This document shows positions 51,701 to 60,492 of a stretch of DNA of 64,000 bases, piece after piece. The notes under the pieces are model-generated. The model did not search any database. It was given only the letters and a program-made list of their open reading frames with translations, and had not been told where the DNA came from. The DNA is from Bacteroidota bacterium (GTDB taxonomy: Bacteria; Bacteroidota; Bacteroidia; Chitinophagales; Chitinophagaceae): the NCBI GenBank assembly GCA_005884665.1, contig VBAT01000015.1, positions 1-64,000 of the forward strand, in the 5' to 3' direction. Position numbers and translations under genes: made by a program. Each line of letters starts with the position of its first letter. Position 1 is the stretch's first letter.

Positions 51701-52070
51701 GCAGCTAAAAGAAACTACCGGCATTCCTGTAAAATTTTCCGTCTCCGTTCCTGAGAAGGAATTAAAGATATCTAACCAAATTGCAAAATGTATGTTCCGG
51801 GTGTGCCAGGAAGCATTTACCAATATTACCAGGCATTCCCAGGCAAAAAATGTCACCGTGTCAATAAACATTCCGGACGGAACTATTATTCTTACCATTG
51901 AGGATGACGGAACAGGGTTCAATCCCGCGACGGTAAAAAATAAAAAATCGTTTGGGATCCTGGGAATGAGAGAAAGAGTTCTTTCGCTTAGTGGTAAATT
52001 TGACCTTATTTCTTCGCCCGGCGCCGGCACGAAAATTATTGTTAGCTTGCCTTTAGAAACGTCGGCATGA
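48777..52070 (+). CDS. MEDS-DUF4118-PAS sensor histidine kinase (HisKA_3)
   Basis: A 1097-aa kinase with a rare order of domains. Residues 1-195 are a MEDS domain (GSHICQFYETEKDLLELLIP, ending GKRMIVLCAYPLET). Residues 217-320 hold four membrane helices with the DUF4118 pattern known from KdpD (FDYYFLPSIHTFAI). Four PAS/PAC units follow (about 366-485, 490-610, 620-745, 750-865), then HisKA_3 with the His in AREIHDELGQQLTAIKMDIV (near 900) and HATPase_c with EDDGTGFN and FGILGMRERVLSLSG. The NarL-type regulator gene 41 bp downstream is the obvious partner. MEDS may sense small ligands or bind other proteins; that is inferred. Confidence 0.93.
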   Translation: MAELRKSGIEVLGDIPWGSHICQFYETEKDLLELLIPFFKAGLENNEFCLWVVADPLTKENVTNELKKAIPNFENFLRRESIEILSHHEWYLNKKTFNPKEIINELNERLVIAVKKGYEGMRVNGNESWLQQQDWKDFMKYERELNSALRGKRMIVLCAYPLETSNAAAILDIVHAHQQVISKRNGEWQVVETAMHVKALAEIKRLNGTKPQAEESRSWPVITGYVVAILLVIAAIIILKWFPAGSLGDAPYVSVFLCAVILSTLVGGTGPALLAVVLSAIAFDYYFLPSIHTFAIEPSQLARLILFLVPALFIAWLSAAQKSATKSIRQARKVLEKTVQRLSQTNRMLQAEISERKQAEDELRRSKGYLRLVVDTIPALVVTAVPDGSVDFINQRYREFTGLTLEDVKGWHWISLVHADDRDRVLTEWRTSLSTSKPWRTEMRLRMASGDYCWLLINAVPLRDESGKIVRWYCTKTDITELKHAQEELRRSEDRIRLIIDTIPIMAWTILPDGTVDFVNKRWQDYAGVSLEELIKNPTSAIHPEDLPGILSGWRKSMATGETAEDEMRLRRADGKYRWFLVRTAPLRDKKGNIVKWYGVSTDIEDSKCAKEELRLAYQRLSYHVENTPLAVIEWDKNLDITRWSTHAEELFGWKEFEAIGKNVYDPGLSLIYPEDLQPVNQIAEQLTGGIIDRNRSLNRNYTKDGKMIYCEWYNSVLRDQQGNVITILSLVNDVTEGKIAEEQLKQSETHLAEAQKIAKMGSWSLDVKTGRVTWSEGLYNVFGVDKHIFEQTHDSFLQLVDEQDRDIVLQTNKNTRQTAEPFTIEYRITTSAGEKRYIREHGYGEKDDRGNVVRLFGTAQDVTEQKLAGETLQQSHQEIRRLTDHLQKIRDEERAHIAREIHDELGQQLTAIKMDIVWVDKKMTAEAADIKRKLKNVIGLLDGSNESIRRILSELRPGILDENDWVESIEWLCRQLKETTGIPVKFSVSVPEKELKISNQIAKCMFRVCQEAFTNITRHSQAKNVTVSINIPDGTIILTIEDDGTGFNPATVKNKKSFGILGMRERVLSLSGKFDLISSPGAGTKIIVSLPLETSA

Positions 52071-52111
52071 GTCTTTGAAGACTAAAGACCATAGAAAAGC
52101 CTTACTTATCC

Positions 52112-52759
52112 ATGAACAAGATGAAACGAATTATTTTGGCGGATGACCACGCCTTCATACGTCTGGGACTTATACAGATCCTGAAAGACGAATTTCCCTC
52201 GGTAGAAATCAAGGAAGTAGCCGACGCCGAGACTTTAATTAACGAGGTAAAGCTGCATGATTGGGACCTCGTAATATCCGATCTTGAGATGCCAGGCAAA
52301 AGCGGGATCGAGGCGCTGGAACAAATCAAAAAGATAAAACCACAATTACCAGTCTTAATCCTCAGCATTTACACCGAGGATCTATATGCGGTGAGAGTTT
52401 TAAAAGCAGGCGCATCCGGCTACATGAATAAAAATGCCGCTCCGTATGAATTAATTAATGCAATACAGCGAATTTCTTTGGGAAGAAAATACATCACACC
52501 CGAAATTGCAGAAAAATTATTATCGCAGGTCAATCCGGTCAATAACCCGCATGAATTGCTCACCAACAAAGAATTCGAAATCTTCAGGCTGCTCGCCTAC
52601 GGCAAAACGATTACCCAGATTGCCCAAATGCAGTCGTTGGCTTTAACCACAGTTAGCACATACCGCAGCAGGATACTGGAGAAACTGGGTTTATCGAATA
52701 ATGCCGAGTTAACCCGCTATGCCATAGCTCACCAACTAATATCTGATATTGGCCCATAG
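52112..52759 (+). CDS. NarL/LuxR-type response regulator
   Basis: A 215-aa response regulator. The receiver has ADDH (10-13), phospho-acceptor Asp57 in LVISDLEMPG, and Lys in GASGYMNKNA. A C-terminal LuxR helix-turn-helix occupies about 148-210 (LTNKEFEIFRLLAYGKTITQ, then STYRSRILEKLGLSNNAEL). It follows the HisKA_3 kinase by 41 bp, and such kinases pair with NarL-type regulators, so they form a two-component system. An ATG at 52121 is an alternative start. Targets are unknown. Confidence 0.95.
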   Translation: MNKMKRIILADDHAFIRLGLIQILKDEFPSVEIKEVADAETLINEVKLHDWDLVISDLEMPGKSGIEALEQIKKIKPQLPVLILSIYTEDLYAVRVLKAGASGYMNKNAAPYELINAIQRISLGRKYITPEIAEKLLSQVNPVNNPHELLTNKEFEIFRLLAYGKTITQIAQMQSLALTTVSTYRSRILEKLGLSNNAELTRYAIAHQLISDIGP

Positions 52760-52897
52760 AGTCAATAATCGTTTCCTCTTAGCATTCTTAGTATAACTAC
52801 TACCAAAAACAGTCCCCTTACTTCTACAAGGTGTGCATACTGTTACTATTGTATGCGTGCCAGTATCGACCGTCCTTTGTGTGGCCAAAATCTCCAA

Positions 52898-53269
52898 ATG
52901 CTCGTACTAATTGTAAACAACTCCATTCGGATTATTGAACGGCTGGAGGAAATCATATCAGAGTCGCCAAGCATTACCGCCATCCACCGGGCTTATTCTT
53001 ATGAGGAAGCAAAAGTACTGTTCAAAAGGAATAGGTATGATATCGCCCTGGTGGATATCGCCCTTTGGAAAAATGAATCCATTCAACTATTAAAAGATAT
53101 AAGAAAAACCGATGAGAGGCTTTGTATTATCGCCCTATTCACTCCTATGGACAATTGCATATACGAACAATGCAAATCCATAGGAGTTGATTTCCTTTTA
53201 GACAAATATTACGACTTTGAAAAATTAGGCGGTTTGTTGGAAATGCATCATTTAAATGACAAGACATGA
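52898..53269 (+). CDS. receiver-like protein with degenerate acidic pocket
   Basis: A 123-aa single-domain receiver. The phospho-acceptor Asp53 (IALVDIALW) remains, as do the Thr position (IIALFTPM) and Lys (FLLDKYYDF). The two acidic residues that bind Mg2+ at the end of strand 1 are both Asn (LIVNNS, 7-8), so ordinary phosphorylation should be weak or absent. It may work as a constitutive adaptor or decoy in the surrounding signalling genes. An in-frame ATG at 52853 would add 15 residues without domain character. It sits between two kinase/regulator sets. Confidence 0.8.
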   Translation: MLVLIVNNSIRIIERLEEIISESPSITAIHRAYSYEEAKVLFKRNRYDIALVDIALWKNESIQLLKDIRKTDERLCIIALFTPMDNCIYEQCKSIGVDFLLDKYYDFEKLGGLLEMHHLNDKT

Positions 53270-53398
53270 GCTAATAGTGAAACACAACAAGTAGATGTAC
53301 TCTTTTTGTTTACATTATTCTAAAACCCATCCGGATCAATACAAAATAAAGATCATGAAAATGATTTGAAGATGAAATGCTGATATAATTGTCGGGCT

Positions 53399-55201
53399 AT
53401 GGTTAAAAATAAATCCCTTAATAAGCGAAGGATGAGTTTTTCATTCCGGAGTCTCTCCCTTCAGCAAAGACTGCCTCTTTTGATAAGCATGTTGCTACTG
53501 GCAATCATGGTGACATTTAGCTGGATTTCCTATATCGGCGTAAAAACTGCCGCCCTTGAAACAGGTAAAGAAAGATTACGTTCACTGGCCAGCCAACTTA
53601 GCGTTATGTTTTCCCGGTCAACGCAATCCATCCTGGCTGCAACACAGGCAACGGCAAATCACGAATCAGTAATAAAAGTTCTGCAGCCTGGTGGATCGGA
53701 ATTTCGGGGTCAGGCATTGGAAGAGCTTCAAAAACTACGGCTTGACAGCACGTGGGTCCTTGTAGAACTACTGGATATTAATCGCCAACTAGTGATTTAT
53801 TCGGAAAGAGATTCTGCCCATGTAAAAAGCAGGTTTGACTCCCTGCAGCAGGCCTTTCCTCTTAATCATCTTGCAAAATTTGGAAAAATATACCAGTTGG
53901 GAGATTTCATGTATTATCCAATTATTGCCCCGGTTACACATGATAACAGGGTTACAGGATATTTGGTAAGATGGAGGTTACTGGCCGCTTCACCAAAAGC
54001 ACTTGAGCAGTTTTCGCAACTTATCGGAACAAAGGCTAAACTCTATTTCGGCAATGCAGATGGGAGCCTATGGACAAATATGACCAACGTTGTCTCTTAT
54101 CAAAAAATCGATACTGGCAATTTACGGGGATCGTTTGAATACCTGGACGCTAAAGGCGAGAAACTCATCGCCGCAGCGCGACCCATAGCCAATACCTCGT
54201 GGCTGATATCAGTTGAGTTCCCCGAGCAAATCGTGCTTCAGATGGCCAATCGCTTCCTGCGGCAACTCATTATTATAGGCGGCATATTAATTATCGTTGG
54301 CATTCTCATCGCCTGGCTTATGAGCCGAAGTCTTACAAAGCCTTTGAATAAGTTGATGCTGGCAGCATCAGCTATCGCAGATGGACAGTACTCGTCTCCT
54401 GTTAAAGTTCACGGAAATGATGAGTTAGGCAAGCTGGCTTCTGCTTTCAATAGCATGGCTGTCCAGGTGCAAAATGCACGGCAGGACCTGGAAAACAAAG
54501 TGATTGAACGGACTGTTCAATTAGAAGCGTCAAACAGGGAGCTGGAATCGTACTCCTATTCAATCTCTCACGACCTGCGTGCACCCTTACGTGCCATTAT
54601 CGGCTTTGTGTCTGTGCTGGAAGATGAGTATACCAATAAATTAGACCCGGAAGCAAAGCGCATCACTACTGTTATTAAGGACAGTACGATGAAGATGGGA
54701 CAATTGATTGATGACCTTCTGGCTTTTTCACGGCTGGGCCGCAATGAAATAGTTAAGACCAATATTAACACCCGCGAAATGGTAAATGAAATAATTAATG
54801 AATTAGCTCCTGTAAATGATGGAAATAAAATTGAATGGATCATTAGGCCATTACCAGGAATTTATGGGGATGCCAACATGATCCGGCAGGTATGGACGAA
54901 TCTAATTTCCAATGCCATAAAATATTCAGGGAACAAAGAAAAGCCCCGGATCGAAACGGGAGCATTTATTGACAAAGAGCAAGCCACTTTTTTCGTTAGG
55001 GATAACGGCGTTGGCTTCGATGAAAAATATAAAGGAAAATTATTTAAAGTCTTTCAAAGACTGCACCGGTCTTCAGAGTTTGAAGGAACCGGGGTAGGAC
55101 TTGCCATTGTTGAGAAAATTATTTCAAAGCATGGAGGAAAAGTGTGGGCTGAAGGAGCAGCGGCTAAAGGAGCAAGCTTTTACTTTAGCCTCCCGGCTTA
55201 A
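53399..55201 (+). CDS. sensor histidine kinase with periplasmic sensor and HAMP
   Basis: A 600-aa membrane kinase. Membrane helix 1 lies at about 27-46, a periplasmic mixed alpha/beta sensor domain (possibly dCache-like) at 47-285, and helix 2 at about 290-307 followed by a HAMP domain. A short coiled coil leads to HisKA, whose His391 lies in SYSISHDLRAPLRAII, and HATPase_c ends GTGVGLAIVEKIISKHGGKV. The HisKA type resembles phytochrome-like kinases that pair with Rcp1-type receivers, and such a receiver starts 49 bp after it. It is a HisKA-type, unlike the two HisKA_3 kinases on either side. Confidence 0.92.
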   Translation: MVKNKSLNKRRMSFSFRSLSLQQRLPLLISMLLLAIMVTFSWISYIGVKTAALETGKERLRSLASQLSVMFSRSTQSILAATQATANHESVIKVLQPGGSEFRGQALEELQKLRLDSTWVLVELLDINRQLVIYSERDSAHVKSRFDSLQQAFPLNHLAKFGKIYQLGDFMYYPIIAPVTHDNRVTGYLVRWRLLAASPKALEQFSQLIGTKAKLYFGNADGSLWTNMTNVVSYQKIDTGNLRGSFEYLDAKGEKLIAAARPIANTSWLISVEFPEQIVLQMANRFLRQLIIIGGILIIVGILIAWLMSRSLTKPLNKLMLAASAIADGQYSSPVKVHGNDELGKLASAFNSMAVQVQNARQDLENKVIERTVQLEASNRELESYSYSISHDLRAPLRAIIGFVSVLEDEYTNKLDPEAKRITTVIKDSTMKMGQLIDDLLAFSRLGRNEIVKTNINTREMVNEIINELAPVNDGNKIEWIIRPLPGIYGDANMIRQVWTNLISNAIKYSGNKEKPRIETGAFIDKEQATFFVRDNGVGFDEKYKGKLFKVFQRLHRSSEFEGTGVGLAIVEKIISKHGGKVWAEGAAAKGASFYFSLPA

Positions 55202-55249
55202 TAAAATATTTTACTGTATGGTCCTTTGATGACATAAACTTTAATTTGA

Positions 55250-55690
55250 ATGATCGCTGATTCGGTTGACATATTATTTGTCGAAGACAACTTCAATGAC
55301 GCAGAGTTAGCCATCCGTGAACTAAAAAAGCACCATATGGCCAATAACCTGGTTCATATGGAAGATGGCGAGGAAGCACTGGAATTTATTTTTGGAACGG
55401 GAAAATTTAAGGGCAGAAATATTACCCGCGCTCCCAAATTAATACTGCTGGATATTCAAATGCCAAAGATAAATGGCATTGAAGTATTGCAGAAGATAAA
55501 ATCCGATCCACGCACCAGGACTATTCCTGTAATTATGCTCACCTCCTCCAAAGAGGATCCAGACATACAAAAAAGTTATGCTCTTGGTGCAAATAGCTAC
55601 ATCGTAAAGCCGGTCGATTTTAAAGGATTTTCGGATGCGATAAGGAACCTCGGGTTCTATTGGTTATTATTAAATCAACCCCCCGTATAA
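55250..55690 (+). CDS. Rcp1-like single-domain response regulator
   Basis: A 146-aa stand-alone receiver of the Rcp1 type, recognised by [19 protein letters not shown], the [13 protein letters not shown] insert, Asp68 in [17 protein letters not shown], Thr in VIMLTSS and Lys in SYIVKPVDF. It has no output domain and probably passes a phosphate from the kinase at 53399 to another receiver or kinase. It sits between that kinase and the receiver-kinase hybrid at 55729, which suggests a relay of the three products. Confidence 0.94.
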   Translation: MIADSVDILFVEDNFNDAELAIRELKKHHMANNLVHMEDGEEALEFIFGTGKFKGRNITRAPKLILLDIQMPKINGIEVLQKIKSDPRTRTIPVIMLTSSKEDPDIQKSYALGANSYIVKPVDFKGFSDAIRNLGFYWLLLNQPPV

Positions 55691-55728
55691 AAAATTAAAC
55701 CAAACCCTGCCATAAGGAGCAAAATAGT

Positions 55729-57891
55729 ATGAAAGACCTATTGAAAATATTGCTACTAGAAGACAACGTTAATGATGCAGAGCTTATACAGCGTTTCCTT
55801 TCAAAAGAAAATTTGAATTGCGAGTTTAGCCTGGCAATAAATAAACGTACTTACGTCGAGGCTCTCAACCTGTTTCAACCAACGGTCATTTTGTCTGATC
55901 ATTCATTACCCCAATTCGATTCGGAAGAGGCATTCATTATAGCTCGAAAAAAATTTCCGGATATTCCTTTCATCATGGTGACCGGGTCTGTTTCAGAGGA
56001 ATTCGCGGCAGAAATGATTAAAATGGGAGTAGATGATTATGTTCTGAAAGACCGAATGGCCAGGCTGCCGGCAGCCATAACAAAGGCGGTACAGAGAAGA
56101 AGAGCTGAAAAAGAGAAACGTGAGGCGGAGCAGAAAGTGAAGCAGTCCGAAACCAACCTCAGAACAATTTTTGAAACTACTTCCGAGGGATTTATATTGC
56201 TGGATACGCATGCCAGGATTCTAACCTTCAATAATAAAGCTACCGACTATGCTCCTTTTGTCAAAAAAGATTTTCAAATCGGTCAATCCATTTACGATTT
56301 TGTAGAAGACTCCCGTCAGGAGATATTTAAGAAGAATATCGAAAAATCGCTCAGAGGAGAAAGCATCCAATACGATCGCTTTTATGAAATGGAAAATGGA
56401 CAGATCTTTTGGATTGATTTTTACGTAACACCGGTTATAGAGGCTGGTGCGGTAACAGGTATATGCATAGCCGCAAGAGACATTACTGAAAAGAAAAGGA
56501 TTGAGCAGGAAAGAGAATTCGACAGAAATAATCTTAAAGCGCTTATCAATAACACAAATGACCTGATGTGGAGTGTTGACAGGGAATTCAGGCTGATCAC
56601 CTCCAACAATGCATTTGATAAAATGGTTGTAGCCCTGTCAGGCAGCAAAGTTGAAAAAGGAGACAGCGTCTTTCCAAAAGGCTTCAGCAAGGAGCAACTT
56701 GACCGCTTTAAAGAGTATTATATGCGGGCATTTGCGGGGCAGAGCTTTACCGAACTAGAATATACCGAATTTCCCTATGAACTCTGGTCAGAAATTTCAT
56801 ATTATCCCATCTACCACGAAAATACCGTCATTGGCGCAGCCTGCTTCTCACGCGACATTACATTGAGAAAAAAAGCGGAAAAAGAGATCACCGATTATAG
56901 AAATGCTCTCGATCAGTCTGCCATTGTGTCTATCACAGATGAAAAGGGGATCATTAAACATGTGAACAATAACTTCTGTAGAATCTCCGGCTACACAGCT
57001 GCGGAATTGCTTGACCAGGACCACCGCATCGTTAACCTGGGATACCACTCCAAAGCATTTATTAAAAATCTCTGGGCAACGATAACCAATGGAAAAATAT
57101 GGAGGGGAGAATTGTGCAACAAAGCAAAGAATGGAGCTCTTTACTGGGTGGATGCCACCATCGTCCCCTTTCTTAATGATAAAGGAAAACCGGTTCAATA
57201 TGTTGGTATCAGCAATGATATCACAGAAAAGAAAACGATGGAGCAGAAACTAACAGCCCAGAAAATTGAAGAACAAAAGAAAATAGCCAGAGCTATCATA
57301 ATAGCCCAGGAAAAAGAAAGAAATTATATAGGCCAGGAACTTCATGACAACATAAACCAGATATTGGCCAGCGCGAAAATGTACCTGGAAATGATGGGAA
57401 GTAAAAAGAGGGAAATAAAAGAATCGGTCAAGTATCCCATGGAGCTGATCAGCAACTCTATCGAGGAAATCAGGCTACTTTGCCGGGAGCTGGTGACTCC
57501 GCGTAAAAATATCGATTTAGAAGAACTGGTGCAGGCATTGATCGCCAAGTTCGAGGAAAATACAGGAATAAAAGCCATTCTTTATTTTTCGATATCAAAA
57601 AATATCCTCCACGATGATCTTAGACTAAATATTTACAGGATCGTGCAGGAGCAACTGAATAATATTGCAAAGCATGCAGATGCAAAAAACGTCAGCATAT
57701 CCATACAGGCGAATCAAGGTATTGTTACCGCTATCGTAGAAGATGATGGTAAAGGCTTTGATGTAAATAAAAAAAGAAAAGGAATTGGTATTTCAAATAT
57801 GATAAACAGGATTGAATCTTTTAACGGTGAAATCACAATAGCAAGCTCGGCCGGCAAAGGGTGCAAAACAGAGATACATATCCCTTACTAA
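55729..57891 (+). CDS. receiver-PAS-HisKA_3 hybrid histidine kinase
   Basis: A 720-aa soluble kinase with an N-terminal receiver (1-125; LLEDNVNDAELIQRFL, phospho-acceptor Asp57 in VILSDHSLP, and DDYVLKD at the Lys position). Three PAS units follow (about 145-255, 265-385, 390-505), then a HisKA_3 segment with His in YIGQELHDNINQILASAKMY, and HATPase_c with EDDGKGFD and GIGISNMINRI. The input receiver suggests it is driven by phosphate from the Rcp1-like protein encoded 38 bp upstream. The NarL-type regulator at 58065 would be its output. No membrane helix is present. Confidence 0.93.
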   Translation: MKDLLKILLLEDNVNDAELIQRFLSKENLNCEFSLAINKRTYVEALNLFQPTVILSDHSLPQFDSEEAFIIARKKFPDIPFIMVTGSVSEEFAAEMIKMGVDDYVLKDRMARLPAAITKAVQRRRAEKEKREAEQKVKQSETNLRTIFETTSEGFILLDTHARILTFNNKATDYAPFVKKDFQIGQSIYDFVEDSRQEIFKKNIEKSLRGESIQYDRFYEMENGQIFWIDFYVTPVIEAGAVTGICIAARDITEKKRIEQEREFDRNNLKALINNTNDLMWSVDREFRLITSNNAFDKMVVALSGSKVEKGDSVFPKGFSKEQLDRFKEYYMRAFAGQSFTELEYTEFPYELWSEISYYPIYHENTVIGAACFSRDITLRKKAEKEITDYRNALDQSAIVSITDEKGIIKHVNNNFCRISGYTAAELLDQDHRIVNLGYHSKAFIKNLWATITNGKIWRGELCNKAKNGALYWVDATIVPFLNDKGKPVQYVGISNDITEKKTMEQKLTAQKIEEQKKIARAIIIAQEKERNYIGQELHDNINQILASAKMYLEMMGSKKREIKESVKYPMELISNSIEEIRLLCRELVTPRKNIDLEELVQALIAKFEENTGIKAILYFSISKNILHDDLRLNIYRIVQEQLNNIAKHADAKNVSISIQANQGIVTAIVEDDGKGFDVNKKRKGIGISNMINRIESFNGEITIASSAGKGCKTEIHIPY

Positions 57892-58064
57892 AAGGTGCAC
57901 GAAATAGAGAACGATGTCGACTGAAAAACAAAGCCCTTGTTATCTCACCAGCCAGAATTATCATAGGTTAAAAAGATGTGATCGAATACCAGGAATTGAA
58001 TTGAGGACTTTATCGGGTGAGCTTGAAGTCGAGGTCAACGCTTCGGATGTCAAATAACTGTTAT

Positions 58065-58703
58065 ATGGATACCATCACCGTAGTAATTGTCGATGATCAC
58101 AAGCTGATCCGCGAAACATGGGCATATTGCCTGTCAAATGATAAACGTTTTATTGTGGTAGGAGTGACTGGCAGTAGCGAGGAAGCGCTTTTAATTGCAA
58201 AAGATAAAGGCCCTGATGTGGCCCTTGTCGACATCAATATGACACCGCTGGATGGTTTTGAGTTAACCAGACAATTGCTGCTGTCATCACCTTCCATCCG
58301 GGTGATAGGCGTGTCCATGCATTCAATCCCTGGCTATGCGCGAAAGATGCTGAAAATGGGAGCGTCAGGATATGTCACGAAGAACTCCAGCCAGCGTGAA
58401 CTGGTGGAAGCAATTCTAGTCGCTTACCAGGGAAAGAAATTTATTTGCCGTGAAATCAGGGACCTGCTTGCAGATGAGCTGTCAGAAGATACCCCAATCT
58501 CTCAAAAAGCCAAAACACTTACCAAGACCGAATTGACAGTGATCAAGTGGATCAAAGAGGGATATTCGTCAAAAGAGATTGCTAACGAAATGAACAGGGC
58601 TTTAAAGACAGTCGAGGTACATCGATACAATATATTAAAAAAGCTGGGCCTGCGGAATACGGCTGCCCTGGTAAATTTTTTGAATGAGCAGAGATTGTTA
58701 TAA
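58065..58703 (+). CDS. NarL/LuxR-type response regulator (second)
   Basis: A 212-aa response regulator. The receiver has VDDH (9-12), Asp56 in VALVDINMTPLDGFELT, and Lys in GASGYVTKNS. The LuxR-type helix-turn-helix at about 150-205 reads LTKTELTVIKWIKEGYSSKE and VEVHRYNILKKLGLRNTAAL. It lies 173 bp after the receiver-kinase hybrid and is the likely output of that HisKA_3 kinase. The frame is open upstream to ATG 58047 and GTG 58017; 58065 gives the usual short N-terminus. It closes the signalling block. Confidence 0.94.
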   Translation: MDTITVVIVDDHKLIRETWAYCLSNDKRFIVVGVTGSSEEALLIAKDKGPDVALVDINMTPLDGFELTRQLLLSSPSIRVIGVSMHSIPGYARKMLKMGASGYVTKNSSQRELVEAILVAYQGKKFICREIRDLLADELSEDTPISQKAKTLTKTELTVIKWIKEGYSSKEIANEMNRALKTVEVHRYNILKKLGLRNTAALVNFLNEQRLL

Positions 58704-58967
58704 CGTTTGAAGCCATCCTGGTAAATGTTTCCCGGTAAAAAAATCATTTTCAGAGATCAACCCTATAATCACTTGGCGAAAAAGCCGGGCAGCTGCAAAG
58801 CGGATGCGGAGGACCTGGGCAGATCAAATGCGAAAGTGATCATAGTATAATCCAGTGTAGCTACAAAACAAAGTGATTAATTTCGAAACTTTTTTATTTA
58901 ATAGAGAGTCTAACCGACAAGACCTACACACGAATTGCCTTCAATTACAATGGCCGTATGAAGAACA

Positions 58968-60176
58968 CTAGTTCTTCATACCGCTGACCGATCCATGAAT
59001 GGCCGCGCCCTGTTTTGTAATTACACAGGGGCTTGAGCTAACCGGAATGCCAGCAGCGCTTTGCCACTTAACTGTTCCATCTTTTGCATACAAAGCATAA
59101 ACATAATTTGATCCTCCCACAAATACAACTCCGTCTGACACCACCGGAGATGATGCAATTTGAATGGACTCGCCATAGAACTTCCATTTCAGATTCCCGG
59201 AAAACTTATTGACAGCATAAAGAAACCCGTCATTTGATCCTACATAGACTGTTGAGTCGTCAAATGAGGGAGAAGAATATATTGCTCCTCCGGTTTTGAA
59301 GGACCAGCGTTTATTAAAAAACATGTAGTCGCCATTTTTCACTGCATACAAACTGCCCTCCATGACTCCGAAATAAACTATACTGTCGTCAATTGCTGGT
59401 GAAGTGATATATGAACTGGTCGACGCGACAGAATAAGCTGCGTAACCGCCGTGATGAGGACTTCCATCCTCGGTAGAAAGTTCATTCAGTATTACAGCCG
59501 GGTTCGCGATATCGTTGGTTAGTGCATACACAACACTGTCCTTTACACAGGGGGATGATATGCTATAATCAAATCCCCAATTGTAGCCTGATCCACCTAC
59601 CGACCATAAAGTATTTCCAGTCGAAGCATTCAAACCATAGAGTACTCCATCCTTACAGGTAATAAAGAGTTTATTTTTGAAATAGGCTGGGGACGATTCA
59701 AATTCTCTCGGAAAGTCCCTTGACCATCGCAAGACACCGCTGGCAGCATCCAGCGCATAAAGACGATTTTCATAACCTGGCAGGAATACTGTACCGTCCG
59801 CCACAACGGGTGAAGAGTAGAAAAAGCCCGGGGTTGACTGAGTTTTATAATGCCAAACTTCTTTGCCGGTCGATGCATTTACGGCATAGATGTTTTGATC
59901 GGTACTTCCTACATAGATAATCCCGCCGGCAAATGCAGGGCTTGAAAATTGCGCTGTCCTTCCACCTGCTGTGTTCAATTGAAAGTTCCATACTTCGTTG
60001 CCTGTACCTGCATCCAGAGCATAGAGTTTTCCGTTTTCACTGGCTATATAAACAACCTTGTTATTACCGCCAGCCGGCGTTATTCCTGGTGCACTGGGGC
60101 TTGGTTTATCAGGTTTTGAACATGCAATAAAAAAATAACATGAAAAAATAAAAACAAGAGCAATGCAATATTTCAT
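58968..60176 (-). CDS. PQQ-like eight-bladed beta-propeller lipoprotein
   Basis: A 402-aa lipoprotein (lipobox FIAC, Cys19) made of eight PQQ-type repeats with the pattern VYxGSxDGxLYALDAxTGxxxW, for example VYIASENGKLYALDAGTGNE, IYVGSTDQNIYAVNASTGKE and VYVGSNDGFLYAVNKFSGNL. The fold is that of BamB and quinoprotein dehydrogenases, but there is no sign of the PQQ-binding residues, so it probably binds proteins or glycans. It is divergent from the BACON-propeller gene, with 316 bp between. Whether it acts in outer-membrane assembly is unknown. Confidence 0.85.
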   Translation of the reverse strand: MKYCIALVFIFSCYFFIACSKPDKPSPSAPGITPAGGNNKVVYIASENGKLYALDAGTGNEVWNFQLNTAGGRTAQFSSPAFAGGIIYVGSTDQNIYAVNASTGKEVWHYKTQSTPGFFYSSPVVADGTVFLPGYENRLYALDAASGVLRWSRDFPREFESSPAYFKNKLFITCKDGVLYGLNASTGNTLWSVGGSGYNWGFDYSISSPCVKDSVVYALTNDIANPAVILNELSTEDGSPHHGGYAAYSVASTSSYITSPAIDDSIVYFGVMEGSLYAVKNGDYMFFNKRWSFKTGGAIYSSPSFDDSTVYVGSNDGFLYAVNKFSGNLKWKFYGESIQIASSPVVSDGVVFVGGSNYVYALYAKDGTVKWQSAAGIPVSSSPCVITKQGAAIHGSVSGMKN

Positions 60177-60492
60177 AGCCCTAAAATAGACATTGGCGCT
60201 TTGCTTTCAAAGACATTTTACGAAATTCTCACGGGCTGGTGCGAGGTCATTCTTCCTGATTGAAATCATCTTTCGTCATTTTTAGTCCTCCAGCTTTTCA
60301 CCAAAAAGGGCTTTTCATCAAAATTTAATGCTGAAAATGAAACGTCAATTATGTTTTTCCAAATGAATTCAAAACACTCCCCACTATAGGGGATATTACC
60401 TATAGCAACGTTTGATCAACCGATTCCGTTCTAAGACCGGCAGCTATAAAAATAGGTACCAGCTATGTCCTTTACGAAAATAAATAAATATT
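60177..60492. other. intergenic region between divergent lipoprotein genes
   Basis: The 316 bp contain a 7-bp dyad CTATAGG/CCTATAG (60384-60390 and 60399-60405) with an 8-bp centre, about 90 bp before the BACON gene, and a duplicated start region TATGTCCTTTAC (60464-60475, repeated at 60492-60503). No gene is seen. Confidence 0.45.

Noticed and set aside
51482-52030. 182-aa leftward open frame
   Set aside because: Antisense to the catalytic domain of the MEDS-PAS kinase; no start context and no motif.
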